Source: Sulfuricurvum sp. 17-40-25
GTDB taxonomy: Bacteria; Campylobacterota; Campylobacteria; Campylobacterales; Sulfurimonadaceae
Direction: 5' to 3'
Length of the DNA: 64,000 bases
Assembly (NCBI GenBank): GCA_002282015.1
Contig: NCIJ01000015.1
Coordinates: 1-64,000 of the forward strand
Shown here: piece after piece, positions 27,017 through 35,992 of the stretch
Position numbering within the stretch: position 1 is the first letter of the stretch
Layout: the number at the start of each line of letters is the position of its first letter
Notes under the pieces: generated by a model
The model's database searches: none
What the model was told of the DNA's origin: nothing
What the model saw: the letters and a program-made list of their open reading frames with translations, nothing else
Position numbers and translations under genes: made by a program

Positions 27017-28305
27017 AGCACTCTTTCCTTGGTGATAATATCACCTGAATTTTTCAGTTCCAGTAATAGTTTTTTCAGTTTTTCAGGCTTTATTTGATTA
27101 TGAGTAGGGAGATTAAATATATGATCACATACATATTCCGATATTTGATTGGAACCTTTTATATAAAAAATTTCCTCAAACTTGTTATTTCTTCCCGAAG
27201 CTATTGTTTTGAACCAAATAGATAAATCAATTTTAGATGAAAATTTATTTTCCCAATACTCTCTATTGGTAACTAGAAAAGAATATCGCAAAAATATATT
27301 TTTTTCATTTTGAATATAGTCATCTGAATAAATTTTAACAATATTATTATAGTACATTGCAGTGTTTTTTCTATAAAGAATATTATTTTTTAAGTTTTTT
27401 ATTTGAGAAATACCAATCTTGGCAAAAATATTTGACAATCTGGCCGGATATGGATAGTTTTTTATTTGTTTTATACTTGTATAAGGTTCATCTAGAAAAT
27501 AAGTCATAATAGAAAATTTACTGAGTATGGCATTGATAAATTTACCAAGCCAATAGACGTATGGATTGAGGGTAAATATATTTATGATGAATGTGAGAGC
27601 AATTTTTTTTGTCAAAGTTGTATCTAGATAAGGGATCCTTTGATAAAAATTCTCAAAGTGGTCAGTATATTTAGAATTGTTTACACTTACTATACCACCA
27701 AGTCCTGTATTGATTACTTTACTCCGATCGGTAGAGTAGTATCCAAAATCTCCAATTGTTCCTGCAAACCGTTCATCACATTTTGCACCAAGTGCCAATG
27801 CTGCATCTTCGATTACAACTAAGTTATATTTGTGGGCTATGTCCATAATAGCATTAATATTACACATTTGCCCGAAAGTGTGCTGGGCATAAATCACTTT
27901 TGTTTTTTCGGTAATAAGTGATTCTATTTTTGTTATATCAATATTAAAATCATCTTTGCAAATGTCACAATAAATAGGCTTTGCTCCACTATAAAGAATG
28001 GCATTTGGTACAACAATACATGTATAGGACGGAATGATAATTTCATCTTCATCTTGAATATTGATTGATTTCAAGATACTGTAAAATCCCATTCTACCAC
28101 TGGCGAATGTATAGATTTTTTTAGATTCTAAGCTTTTTTTCAATAAAGTATGATAGTTTTCGACATCTTCTCCTTCAAGCATAGAGGGAGAACCAAGGGT
28201 ACTTAAAACACTTTTAACTTCTTCAATGCTATTGGTGCCACTAAATACGTTCATCTTGTAATGGGGATAAGTTGGAAGATGCTTAAATAGTTTTTTTAGG
28301 GTCAT
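27013..28305 (-). CDS. DegT/DnrJ-family aminotransferase, divergent
   Basis: 430 residues, longer than the usual 370. PSYTCIVVPNAILYSGAKPIYCDI and EDAALALGAKCDERFAGTIGDFGYYSTDRSKVINTGLGG carry the PLP fold, with lysine in DRSK. The lysine means it is a transaminase rather than RfbH (the 3-dehydrase has histidine there). The C-terminal half is AT-rich and poorly conserved, with hydrophobic stretches (FIINIFTLNPYVYWLGKFINA). It could act on the CDP-keto sugar, but an ArnB-like or unrelated role is possible. The end overlaps the rfbF start by four bases. Confidence 0.72.
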   Translation of the reverse strand: MTLKKLFKHLPTYPHYKMNVFSGTNSIEEVKSVLSTLGSPSMLEGEDVENYHTLLKKSLESKKIYTFASGRMGFYSILKSINIQDEDEIIIPSYTCIVVPNAILYSGAKPIYCDICKDDFNIDITKIESLITEKTKVIYAQHTFGQMCNINAIMDIAHKYNLVVIEDAALALGAKCDERFAGTIGDFGYYSTDRSKVINTGLGGIVSVNNSKYTDHFENFYQRIPYLDTTLTKKIALTFIINIFTLNPYVYWLGKFINAILSKFSIMTYFLDEPYTSIKQIKNYPYPARLSNIFAKIGISQIKNLKNNILYRKNTAMYYNNIVKIYSDDYIQNEKNIFLRYSFLVTNREYWENKFSSKIDLSIWFKTIASGRNNKFEEIFYIKGSNQISEYVCDHIFNLPTHNQIKPEKLKKLLLELKNSGDIITKERVL

Positions 28306-29804
28306 TTATAAAATCCAAATGTATTTCTTATATTTTCATCTGTTAAAGGTATGAAAAAATTATCTTTATAGTATTTTCTTATAGTTTGAATCTTTTGTCT
28401 ATTATTTTCCCTGTACGCGATCAATTGAGTAAAAATCCTTTCAATATCATTCGCTTCAAAAGCAATATCCCAAATTTGACCTTGTCCGTACTTAACCAAA
28501 GGATTGGCAGTCAGGTTCTCTTTACTAGCTATAACAATGACTGAAACCCCGCATGCAACTGCTTCAACTAATGTGCCTGATGCTGTTCCAATAATTAATT
28601 TTGCATTTTCAAAAAGTGTGTAAATATTTTCATCAGATACCGTAATATTTTTTGGTAGTTTTCCAAATTTTGTTATATCAACTGCCGGGTGATTTTTAAA
28701 TATTATATTGTCGAAATATGTCATGTTTTCCAACATATTCTTGGTCTCTTGTTCTATGTAGGATCCTAAAAGAATAATATTTATTTCTTTTTTAATTTCT
28801 TGAAATTCGAATATATCTTTATATCTTAAGGAGACTCCTGTGCGATAGCTTATTTTTTCTTTATGTTGTAGATAATATTTCCCATTTACTAAGACTTGAT
28901 GCGGGGCTGACAACATTTCATAGTCTAAATCATCTGCATAAGCGTTAAAATATATCTCATAGTTGAGATAAAATTGGCAGGCAATTATTTTGATTCTCTC
29001 ATTGTTTTTTCGTATTCCAAAGTTAAAACTTCTTTCAATGACTTGAAATTCACTCCAAGAATATATTCTTTCAACACTATCGAGATCAGCTATCTTTTTT
29101 CCAAAAATATATCGTGTGAAACTATCAAAAGAAGAGTTTTTTATATCTTCAATCAATGCTTGATTGAAAATTTTATCGCTGATAATATTTTCATTTTGTA
29201 ATAATCGTAAGGTTTTAAACGGATAAAGCGTAATCAAGACAAAAAGTTCAATAAAATCTTTGAGTGATAAAAATTCGTATTCAAAAACAAAGTCTCGTTG
29301 TTCTTGGTTGATGATTTTAAAAAATAAAATTAGTTTAAACGGATTTTTACCAATTTTATAGGGGCGGAGTAATATTGTATAGTCTTCGTTGTATTGCTCG
29401 AAAATCTCATATATTCCAGTTAGATAATTTTCATTAAAAGTACCACCTTCATTTGTTTTATCAATGAGTCCAAACGTATCTATGATCGTTTTTATATTAT
29501 ATTTTCTTTCTTTCTTATAGTACATTTTATATACAATGAAAGCTATAGAATACGTGCTAAATAGGTAGAAGTTTTTTGCATAAAATTTGATTGTATTAAG
29601 AAGGAATAAGAGTGTTTTTTTTTGAAGGGAGGCCTTATGCTCAAAAAATCTTTTAGGAAAACTACTTGTGTAAGGGTTTTTTATAATTGTTGGATTGACG
29701 ATAGTAAAAATGTCCCATGGAGCATTTTGTTTTACTTTAGTAATATAGGCATGAAAGAGACTCTTTTTTTGCTGATAGGATTGTTCTAGATCTTTAGGGG
29801 TCAC
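28302..29804 (-). CDS. Putative GT-B-fold transferase, surface glycan
   Basis: A 500-residue protein I cannot place firmly. The C-terminal third reads like the donor-binding half of GT-B enzymes: INIILLGSYIEQETKNML, IIFKNHPAV, then AKLIIGTASGTLVEAVACGVSVIVI. This pattern is shared by capsule and teichoic-acid type transferases. The N-terminal two thirds are aromatic and AT-rich, with hydrophobic patches that may contact the membrane. It overlaps both neighbours by four bases, so it is part of the glycan operon. Most likely an unclassified glycosyl- or glycerophosphotransferase. Confidence 0.6.
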   Translation of the reverse strand: MTPKDLEQSYQQKKSLFHAYITKVKQNAPWDIFTIVNPTIIKNPYTSSFPKRFFEHKASLQKKTLLFLLNTIKFYAKNFYLFSTYSIAFIVYKMYYKKERKYNIKTIIDTFGLIDKTNEGGTFNENYLTGIYEIFEQYNEDYTILLRPYKIGKNPFKLILFFKIINQEQRDFVFEYEFLSLKDFIELFVLITLYPFKTLRLLQNENIISDKIFNQALIEDIKNSSFDSFTRYIFGKKIADLDSVERIYSWSEFQVIERSFNFGIRKNNERIKIIACQFYLNYEIYFNAYADDLDYEMLSAPHQVLVNGKYYLQHKEKISYRTGVSLRYKDIFEFQEIKKEINIILLGSYIEQETKNMLENMTYFDNIIFKNHPAVDITKFGKLPKNITVSDENIYTLFENAKLIIGTASGTLVEAVACGVSVIVIASKENLTANPLVKYGQGQIWDIAFEANDIERIFTQLIAYRENNRQKIQTIRKYYKDNFFIPLTDENIRNTFGFYK

Positions 29805-30418
29805 GGCTGAAATCCGGAAAATGTTTCAATATAGTTCCCAAGCAATCGAAGCTTTTCATTGTTGTACCCGTAAAAATGAACTCCAGTCACTTTTGCAGCC
29901 TCGTAATCATTGATGCTGTCTCCAATCAAGATGGTGTTTTCAGGTCGGTAGTGATTATTTTCAAGTAAATCGGTGATGAGGGTGCTTTTGATAGTTGGAG
30001 ATCCGTGAATAGATTTGAAATACTGTGTTATCGCTAAATGTGAGCATAGCTCCTTTAGTTCATGGTCTTCAGCCCCAGAGACAATATGGCAATGGTAGTG
30101 AGTATAATTGTTCTTAATAAAGGTAACGGTTTCAGCAATAAGATTAGCAGGGTCAAATAGTTTTTCAGCGATAATCTCTCCAAATTGTACTGCTAACGAT
30201 TGAATCTTCTGCTCTGATGTCTTTCTTTGGAGTATGACATGAAAAAAATAGCGTATTTTTTCAAATCGTGAAACGCCACCGTTGGCATAGTGATACGTTT
30301 CGAGCATTTGAACGCTGTTTTTAGGATATTCTTGGAGGAGCTCAACGAATCCGTCGCCTTTGATTTTCATACTGTTTAGGATGACGCCGTCAAAATCAAA
30401 TAAAATATTCTTGATCAT
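29801..30418 (-). CDS. HAD-superfamily phosphatase
   Basis: 205 residues. DxD nucleophile motif ILFDFDGVILNS (D8, D10), a helical cap, then HIVSGAEDHEL (motif II), a lysine in TIKSTLI (motif III), and IGDSINDYEAA (motif IV). It should dephosphorylate a small phosphate ester. Between the cyclase-family gene and the GT-B-like gene, it could act on a phosphorylated precursor of the unusual keto-acid cassette, much as KdsC does for Kdo-8-phosphate. That parallel is inference. It overlaps both neighbours by four bases. Confidence 0.85.
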   Translation of the reverse strand: MIKNILFDFDGVILNSMKIKGDGFVELLQEYPKNSVQMLETYHYANGGVSRFEKIRYFFHVILQRKTSEQKIQSLAVQFGEIIAEKLFDPANLIAETVTFIKNNYTHYHCHIVSGAEDHELKELCSHLAITQYFKSIHGSPTIKSTLITDLLENNHYRPENTILIGDSINDYEAAKVTGVHFYGYNNEKLRLLGNYIETFSGFQP

Positions 30419-31074
30419 GCCAATGTTGCCATCACAGTACAGGGTAAACCATCACATTGCTCAATTCGAAGTGGAGCTATGATAATCGATGAAAAATTAG
30501 TATAAGCATCTACTTGAGTTAAATCCATGTCTTCCAGTAGTAAAATTGGTTTATTGGGATTTAAAAACCGTTTATGGGCTTCTTTGCCTATGTCTCTATG
30601 TTGAAAACTTGAAACTGATATTGTATCAAAGCCAAAAATACGAATATCAGGGAATTTCTTTACTATTACATCATAGATGTCGGGATGAAAACCATAGTTT
30701 CTTTCCCAATATTGTTGATCGTTTCGATAATTACATGCTCCGGTTTTTACAATTAATATCTCATAAGATTTGTCTTCAATGTTTTGCAATAGGTCAATTA
30801 GCTCATCCTTAATAATAGAAGCTTTTGTTTGGACTTCTAAAAATAAGATTTTGGTAAAAGAAAAAAAATCAGCATCATATGATTCTATCGTTTGTCCATC
30901 TTCAAAAAAATGGTACGGCATATCCAAATGGGTCCCTATATGAACAGTCGTAGTAATAGTGCTATCGTTTGCAGTTCCCCCCTGTGTAATAGAACTTTGT
31001 TTTTCTATTTTAAAAGCATTTCGATTGCCATAGGAGGGTGTCTTCGGATGAAGAGTATAGGATAAAAAAATCAT
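30415..31074 (-). CDS. Cyclase-family (kynurenine-formamidase-like) hydrolase
   Basis: 219 residues. The metal-binding signature HxGTHxDxPxH is complete: H45, H49, D51 and H55 in VHIGTHLDMPYHF. Enzymes of this family hydrolyse formamides or lactones, or cyclise polyketides. No tryptophan-degradation gene is near, and it is tightly coupled (four-base overlaps) to an NAD-epimerase and a HAD phosphatase. In this setting a lactonase or deformylase acting on a sugar-acid intermediate is plausible but unproven. Presence of this family in a glycan array is unusual. Confidence 0.8.
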   Translation of the reverse strand: MIFLSYTLHPKTPSYGNRNAFKIEKQSSITQGGTANDSTITTTVHIGTHLDMPYHFFEDGQTIESYDADFFSFTKILFLEVQTKASIIKDELIDLLQNIEDKSYEILIVKTGACNYRNDQQYWERNYGFHPDIYDVIVKKFPDIRIFGFDTISVSSFQHRDIGKEAHKRFLNPNKPILLLEDMDLTQVDAYTNFSSIIIAPLRIEQCDGLPCTVMATLA

Positions 31075-31955
31075 TCAGAATCGAGTTCGTTATGTATAGT
31101 CTGGATACATTCAAGAAGCCCTTGTCCTAAATCGATATAAGGATTTGCCACCAATTTCTTAGCAACACTTGGATGGAAGGAATAAGGGGTGATCTTATAG
31201 TGTCCCATATTGGTCTCATTGATTTGGAGGATCTCGAGAGTATTATTCATAATTTCATTAATCATAATTAATAGTTCAAGCCGTTTGAGTTTTTCGATAC
31301 CAGTAAGAATAATATGTTCATTCTCGTATTGAGGGTCTTCGATAATGTCGACAGACAGTTTGGCGGCATCAGCAGCATGGATATATTCACGTAAGTCCTC
31401 ACCATCACCTTTATACTCCAATTGTCGAGTTGTCAAGGCATCTTTGAGCAGGTTATAGATGTAATTATTATGGCTTGCCCGTTCTCCATACAGTGAACCG
31501 TAACGGATAACCGTATATTTTAGCCCATAGCGTTTGTAGTACTCTTCGGTTAATTTTTCTGAAGAGTGTTTACTAATACCATAAAATGAGCCGTCACTGC
31601 TGAGTGCATAAGCGCTACTAGCATAGATAAACCGTTCTATCCCCTCATCTTGACGGCATGCCTCCAAGATGTTAAGATTTCCCATAACATTGATGGCAAA
31701 GGTATTTATAGGCTTATGGATTGCTTCATCTAGATTAGCGATGGCAACGAAGTTATAAACAAATGAGGAGCCTTTAATGACTTCTACTACTTCTGCCATC
31801 TCCATAATATTGATATTAACAAATCGCTGCGTCGGTTGTAAATAGGAGGAGGGGCTAATGTCTGCTATGACAACTTCATAACCGCGTCGGGTAAATTCAT
31901 CTGCGACATAACTTCCTAAAAAACCGCTTCCGCCGAAAATTACTACTTTTTTCAT
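31071..31955 (-). CDS. NAD-dependent sugar epimerase/dehydratase
   Basis: 294 residues, extended SDR. N-terminal FGGSGFLGSYVADEF binds NAD, YASSAYALSS supplies the serine, and the catalytic motif Y-G-I-S-K is intact. GDGEDLREYIHAADAAK is the conserved substrate-side segment. It should epimerise, reduce or dehydrate a nucleotide sugar. Coupled by four-base overlaps to the hydroxyacid dehydrogenase upstream and the cyclase-family gene downstream, hence a member of the same cassette. Confidence 0.85.
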   Translation of the reverse strand: MKKVVIFGGSGFLGSYVADEFTRRGYEVVIADISPSSYLQPTQRFVNINIMEMAEVVEVIKGSSFVYNFVAIANLDEAIHKPINTFAINVMGNLNILEACRQDEGIERFIYASSAYALSSDGSFYGISKHSSEKLTEEYYKRYGLKYTVIRYGSLYGERASHNNYIYNLLKDALTTRQLEYKGDGEDLREYIHAADAAKLSVDIIEDPQYENEHIILTGIEKLKRLELLIMINEIMNNTLEILQINETNMGHYKITPYSFHPSVAKKLVANPYIDLGQGLLECIQTIHNELDSE

Positions 31956-32872
31956 ATGTTAAAATACTCTCTTAAATGGTGAATAGCGCTCAACCCCATA
32001 GCTTCAACCGCTTCTTTGGCATTGCCCCCGATATGAGGGGTACAGATGAGATTAGGCAGTTTTAATAATTCCATGTCTGTCGGCGGTTCCTCGATATAGG
32101 CATCAATAGCCGCTCCGGCGATAATGTAATTTTGTAACGCATATTTTAAATCATTTTCATTAATAATTCCACCTCGCGCACTATTGAGAATATAGGCACT
32201 TTTTTTCATTTGTTTAAAAACGTTTAGATTTATCATTGATAGCGTATTTGTATCCAAGGGAGTATGGATTGTCACAATATCTGAACGAGTGTATAGTTCT
32301 TCTTTGCTCACTTCAATGAGTTGATTCTGTGTATAGTAATCGTTTTGATCAATAATGTCATTGACCAGTATCGTGCATCCAAAAGGTTCTAATAATCTCA
32401 CCAGTTCTTTTCCGATATAACCAACCCCAATGATACCGACAGTTTTACCACTGAGCTGAAATCCCCCCGACTTATTCCAAATACCCTGTTTGAGTTCATT
32501 GGATGTGATATAAAGATTTCGGCAGAGCATCAGCATATATCCTAGTGTCATTTCAGCAACACTGAGACGATTTACTCCGCCGGTCCAGCCGATTTGAATA
32601 TTGCGCTTTTTACACGCATCTAAATCAATATTATTGAGTCCGACACCGTATTTGGCAATAATTTTGAGTTTTGGGAGGTGACTGAGAACTTCATCAGTAA
32701 TCTCTTCTAATCCAACGACGACTGCTTCACTATTGCTGACAAATTTGACAAAATCATCCTTGTTGAAGCGGATTCCTTCAAGATTTAATTTGACATTTTT
32801 GAAATGCGCTTTTATCTCTTTTTGGAGTAATTTATTTTTTGAAAAAGAGGGAGATGTAACTGCAATATTCAT
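31952..32872 (-). CDS. D-isomer-specific 2-hydroxyacid dehydrogenase
   Basis: About 306 residues. The NAD-binding motif GIIGVGYIGKEL, the arginine in NSARGGIINENDL, a following glutamate and the histidine in CTPHIGGNAKEA form the standard catalytic triad. The family reduces 2-keto acids or oxidises 2-hydroxy acids (SerA, glycerate and lactate dehydrogenases). In a glycan array it may reduce a keto acid made by the nearby aldolase, or supply a glycerate/lactate-type substituent. I chose ATG at 32872 (ATGA overlap with the upstream stop) over the GTG at 32884. Confidence 0.85.
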   Translation of the reverse strand: MNIAVTSPSFSKNKLLQKEIKAHFKNVKLNLEGIRFNKDDFVKFVSNSEAVVVGLEEITDEVLSHLPKLKIIAKYGVGLNNIDLDACKKRNIQIGWTGGVNRLSVAEMTLGYMLMLCRNLYITSNELKQGIWNKSGGFQLSGKTVGIIGVGYIGKELVRLLEPFGCTILVNDIIDQNDYYTQNQLIEVSKEELYTRSDIVTIHTPLDTNTLSMINLNVFKQMKKSAYILNSARGGIINENDLKYALQNYIIAGAAIDAYIEEPPTDMELLKLPNLICTPHIGGNAKEAVEAMGLSAIHHLREYFNI

Positions 32873-33606
32873 ATCTTTATGCACCTAATGATTTTTTCAA
32901 AAAATAAACTGTGCCCTTCTTTCGTATAATGAACTCCATCATATGAGAAAGACATGTCTTTGACATCTATAAGTCTACTGAAAGAAGTTGAATTTACCAT
33001 TTTTCTTATCAAAGTATTTGTATGGGCAAGTTGTGCAAAAAAGGAGGATGGTCTTTGTCGTGAGAATGTGATGCTTTCATCCATGATAGGGGTATTGATA
33101 AAATAGAGCATCTTAAATTTTTGCTCTAAAAAACGAGTAATATCATGCAAGTAACGATCTGAGTATTCTAAGTTTTTTAGAATTTCTATTGTTCCATCAC
33201 TAAGTTGATATGCATTATGGTGCTTAACTGTAGAATCATTGATATCAAATTGAGTCATTTGAATTTCAATATCGCGTATATTGCTCTCTTTTTTGGGCGT
33301 ACAATCGACAAATCCTAGATTTGTGATGAGATTGTCAAATTTAAGTTCTGGATTCAGTTGTAAGAAGTTGTCTAAAGTTGCGAAAACTGTCAAATTTTTC
33401 GGACGAGAAATTGCCAAAAATGATTTACCAGCGTTCTTTAAATGATTTATTAGTAAATATAAATGAGATTTTTCAAAATCGGGCTCGTTGATCGTCAATC
33501 CCCGTGAATCAAAAAATAAAAGATAATTGATTGAAGTAACATCAGTATAATTTTCATAAATTGTATTCTCTTTAGAAATACTTTCTTCACCAATTCCAAA
33601 AATCAT
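32869..33606 (-). CDS. SGNH/GDSL-like protein
   Basis: About 245 residues. Three blocks of the SGNH hydrolase fold can be seen: FFDSRGLTIN (block I, with GDS replaced by FDSRG), ITNLGFVDCTPK (glycine/asparagine block) and SYDGVHYTKEGHSLF (block V D-x-x-H). Members add or remove acyl groups on sugars. The first block is atypical, but the serine and the D/H pair remain. The ATG at 33606 follows the methyltransferase stop closely (a TTG at 33615 is also possible). It is part of the aldolase/cytidylyltransferase cassette. Confidence 0.6.
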   Translation of the reverse strand: MIFGIGEESISKENTIYENYTDVTSINYLLFFDSRGLTINEPDFEKSHLYLLINHLKNAGKSFLAISRPKNLTVFATLDNFLQLNPELKFDNLITNLGFVDCTPKKESNIRDIEIQMTQFDINDSTVKHHNAYQLSDGTIEILKNLEYSDRYLHDITRFLEQKFKMLYFINTPIMDESITFSRQRPSSFFAQLAHTNTLIRKMVNSTSFSRLIDVKDMSFSYDGVHYTKEGHSLFFEKIIRCIKI

Positions 33607-33608
33607 TT

Positions 33609-34457
33609 TTACCAATCTAAGTATCTTTTAGAATACGAGTTATTTTTTTTCAAGATGACTCCATAAAATCCATCAAAATCTAATTTTTGCCAAAAATATT
33701 TGGTTAGGTTAAATGGAAAACTTTTTGGATATTGAGTATATTTGTCATTGTACACTATTTCCCAGCCAGAAAATTTGAAGATAACATCCCAATCTAGTGG
33801 GGATAATTCAAAAACATGTGTATTTTCAGCTTGAAATTCACCTTCATATTGCTGTTTAACAAATTGCAAAGCAACACGACTTCTCTGTACATATGGCACA
33901 GTAATAATAAAGTATTCACATTCACTTTTCTCAGCCATATTATGCATAAAACTAATAGGATTAAATAAATGTTCTAACATTTCATAGGAAAGAAAAATAT
34001 CTGCTTTTATCCCATCAGGTTGTAAGTGCAATTCTTCTGCTTTAGACAATATCGCATTTAAGCCTTTAGCTTTTATTTTTTCTACAGCAACAGGGTCTAA
34101 ATTGACTGATAATGCTTGTACATTATGAATATTTTTCTCAGCTAAAAGTTTCTCTAAATAAATCAAATGAGTACCTGATGAGTCTCCGATATCGACAAGA
34201 TTAATACTCTCCTTCTCATCTTTTAATAACTCAATTGCTTTTAATGCAAGCGACATTTGAAAGGAATGCTGGCATCTTATTTTATTTACTAAATAAGTAT
34301 TTTTCATATCAATTTTAAATGTTGTATATTGATTCGTTAGATCAGGAACTATTTTTGAGAGTTTTTGCTTTAGTGAATATTCACCCCTCTCATGATTGCT
34401 TAATTTAAGAGAAACAGTAAGCATCTTATAAACGAAATTTTTTATCAAACTTTTCAA
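33609..34457 (-). CDS. SAM-dependent methyltransferase
   Basis: 282 residues. Motif I is VDIGDSSGTHLIYL, less canonical than GxGxG. LSYEMLEHLFNPISFMHNMAE is the usual post-motif II helix of small-molecule methyltransferases. YFIITVPYVQRSRVALQF follows. Likely methylates a glycan component or its precursor. It starts four bases inside the end of the KdsB-like gene, so the two are coupled. Confidence 0.75.
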   Translation of the reverse strand: MKSLIKNFVYKMLTVSLKLSNHERGEYSLKQKLSKIVPDLTNQYTTFKIDMKNTYLVNKIRCQHSFQMSLALKAIELLKDEKESINLVDIGDSSGTHLIYLEKLLAEKNIHNVQALSVNLDPVAVEKIKAKGLNAILSKAEELHLQPDGIKADIFLSYEMLEHLFNPISFMHNMAEKSECEYFIITVPYVQRSRVALQFVKQQYEGEFQAENTHVFELSPLDWDVIFKFSGWEIVYNDKYTQYPKSFPFNLTKYFWQKLDFDGFYGVILKKNNSYSKRYLDW

Positions 34458-35224
34458 AGGTATATTCCTTTAAATAGTACATCTTTTAGCATCATTTCTT
34501 GCACAAGCTTAAGATCTTCAATCGTATCCACTGCTTTTGTCTTATAGTTAGTTGGAATCATTTTTACTTTTTGACCATTTTCTAAAATCCGCATCATATC
34601 GACCGATTCGATGATTTCAAGAGGTGTTGGCTCCATAGCATTGTATTCCAATAAAAAATCGCGAGTGAAAGGGATAACGCAGACCTGTTTTTTCATGGGA
34701 ACTTCCAGTACCCCTTTTTTACGGCTTGGGATCGGTTCGCGTGAAAAATAGAGAGCAAACCCTTGCATATCCATGACGACCTTAACTTCATTAGGATTTT
34801 CAAAGGCTTCGATACTTTCCAAATCGGCTACCAAATTGGTAATGACCAAAGAGCTGTCTTGTATCATTGGTTGGACTGCTTCATCAATCATTTCTGGAAA
34901 TGTCAATGGTTCATCGCCTTGTACCATAACCATGATATCAACTTTGATATTTTCATTTTTTTCTATTGTTAACATCGCTTCAGCGCAACGATCCGTACAT
35001 CTCTCATGACAATCACTGGTCATAACGGCTTTGCCGCCTATGGACTCTATGTAATCGAAAATAATCTGATCGCAGGTAGCGACGTATACTTCATTTAAAA
35101 GCTTACTCATTTTAACGCGTTTATACACATGTCCAATCATCGGAATCCCGAGAATATCGGCCATAGGTTTGCCTGGAAAACGACTTGAGCCCATTCTTGC
35201 CGGGATTATTGATATTATCTTCAT
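34454..35224 (-). CDS. KdsB-like CMP-sugar-acid synthetase
   Basis: 256 residues of the cytidylyltransferase family that activates 3-deoxy-manno-octulosonate and related acids with CTP. N-terminal IIPARMGSSRFPGKPMADILG is the nucleotide loop. VMVQGDEPLTFPEMIDE has the conserved GDEP site, and a late AVDTIEDL matches KdsB. It begins immediately after the aldolase gene (no gap), and no KdsA or KdsC gene lies nearby. It may therefore activate a different 2-keto-3-deoxy acid made by that aldolase rather than Kdo for lipid A. Confidence 0.82.
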   Translation of the reverse strand: MKIISIIPARMGSSRFPGKPMADILGIPMIGHVYKRVKMSKLLNEVYVATCDQIIFDYIESIGGKAVMTSDCHERCTDRCAEAMLTIEKNENIKVDIMVMVQGDEPLTFPEMIDEAVQPMIQDSSLVITNLVADLESIEAFENPNEVKVVMDMQGFALYFSREPIPSRKKGVLEVPMKKQVCVIPFTRDFLLEYNAMEPTPLEIIESVDMMRILENGQKVKMIPTNYKTKAVDTIEDLKLVQEMMLKDVLFKGIYL

Positions 35225-35992
35225 TTATTTATCTATCTCTTGTTTTAATTTACTCATTCCACTTATTGCTGCATCCCTCATAAAGAAGTAATCTATGCCA
35301 TAAGCTAAAAAAGTGCAACCTTGATCTATTTTATCTTGCAATTTTTTTGGATCAGTATCGACTACATGAAAACCTGAAGGCAAATTGTATTCTTTGCATC
35401 TATTGAGTACTCGTGCAACTGCATTTTGCACATCAGTTCTTTCAAATTCTCCCGGGTATCCCATAGAACCGGATAAATCATATGGACCTATTATTGTTCC
35501 ATCTATTCCATCCACTTGCACTATCTCATCTATATTATTAACAGCTTCAATATGTTCTATTTGGGCTATTATGACTAGATCTTCATTAACCCATTTTTTA
35601 TATTCTTCAAACTTTGTACCATATTTTGTGGCACGATAAAGTCCTACCCCCCTTTTACCTATCGGAGGGTATTTTGCATAATTGACCGCTTGAATAGCAT
35701 CTTCTTTCGAGCATACCATAGGCACTATAATACCATCAGCTCCCATATCTAAAACTCTTTTTATAACAACTTCTTCATTTTTACTGACTCTTACAAGCGC
35801 TTTCATATTATTTGCTTGAATCGTTCGAATTAAGTTTTCAGTTGTTTCTAAATCTGTAGAAGTGTGTTCTATATCTATCACAAGCCATTCAAATCCAGCC
35901 AGTGCCATAACCTCGACACTGATAGGATTGCCAATCATTATCCAGCTTCCTATAGTGAGGGTGTTATTTTTGAGTTTATTTTTTAAAGACAC
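35225..35992 (-). CDS. HpcH/HpaI-family aldolase
   Basis: 255 residues, class II pyruvate aldolase fold. FEWLVIDIEHT, ALVRVSKNEE (arginine), GADGIIVPMV, IIAQIEHIEAVNNIDEI (metal-binding glutamate) and GTIIGPYDLSGSMG (metal-binding aspartate) match the family that joins or splits pyruvate and an aldehyde (RhmA, GarL, HpaI). In a biosynthetic setting it could build a 2-keto-3-deoxy acid. Placement directly before a KdsB-like gene is striking. The gene overlaps the flippase end by 17 bases. Confidence 0.88.
   Translation of the reverse strand: MSLKNKLKNNTLTIGSWIMIGNPISVEVMALAGFEWLVIDIEHTSTDLETTENLIRTIQANNMKALVRVSKNEEVVIKRVLDMGADGIIVPMVCSKEDAIQAVNYAKYPPIGKRGVGLYRATKYGTKFEEYKKWVNEDLVIIAQIEHIEAVNNIDEIVQVDGIDGTIIGPYDLSGSMGYPGEFERTDVQNAVARVLNRCKEYNLPSGFHVVDTDPKKLQDKIDQGCTFLAYGIDYFFMRDAAISGMSKLKQEIDK

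Noticed and set aside
27013-28305. Assignment as RfbH (CDP-4-keto-6-deoxyglucose 3-dehydrase)
   Set aside because: RfbH has histidine in place of the PLP lysine; here DRSK retains lysine, and the RfbH Fe-S cysteines are not seen.
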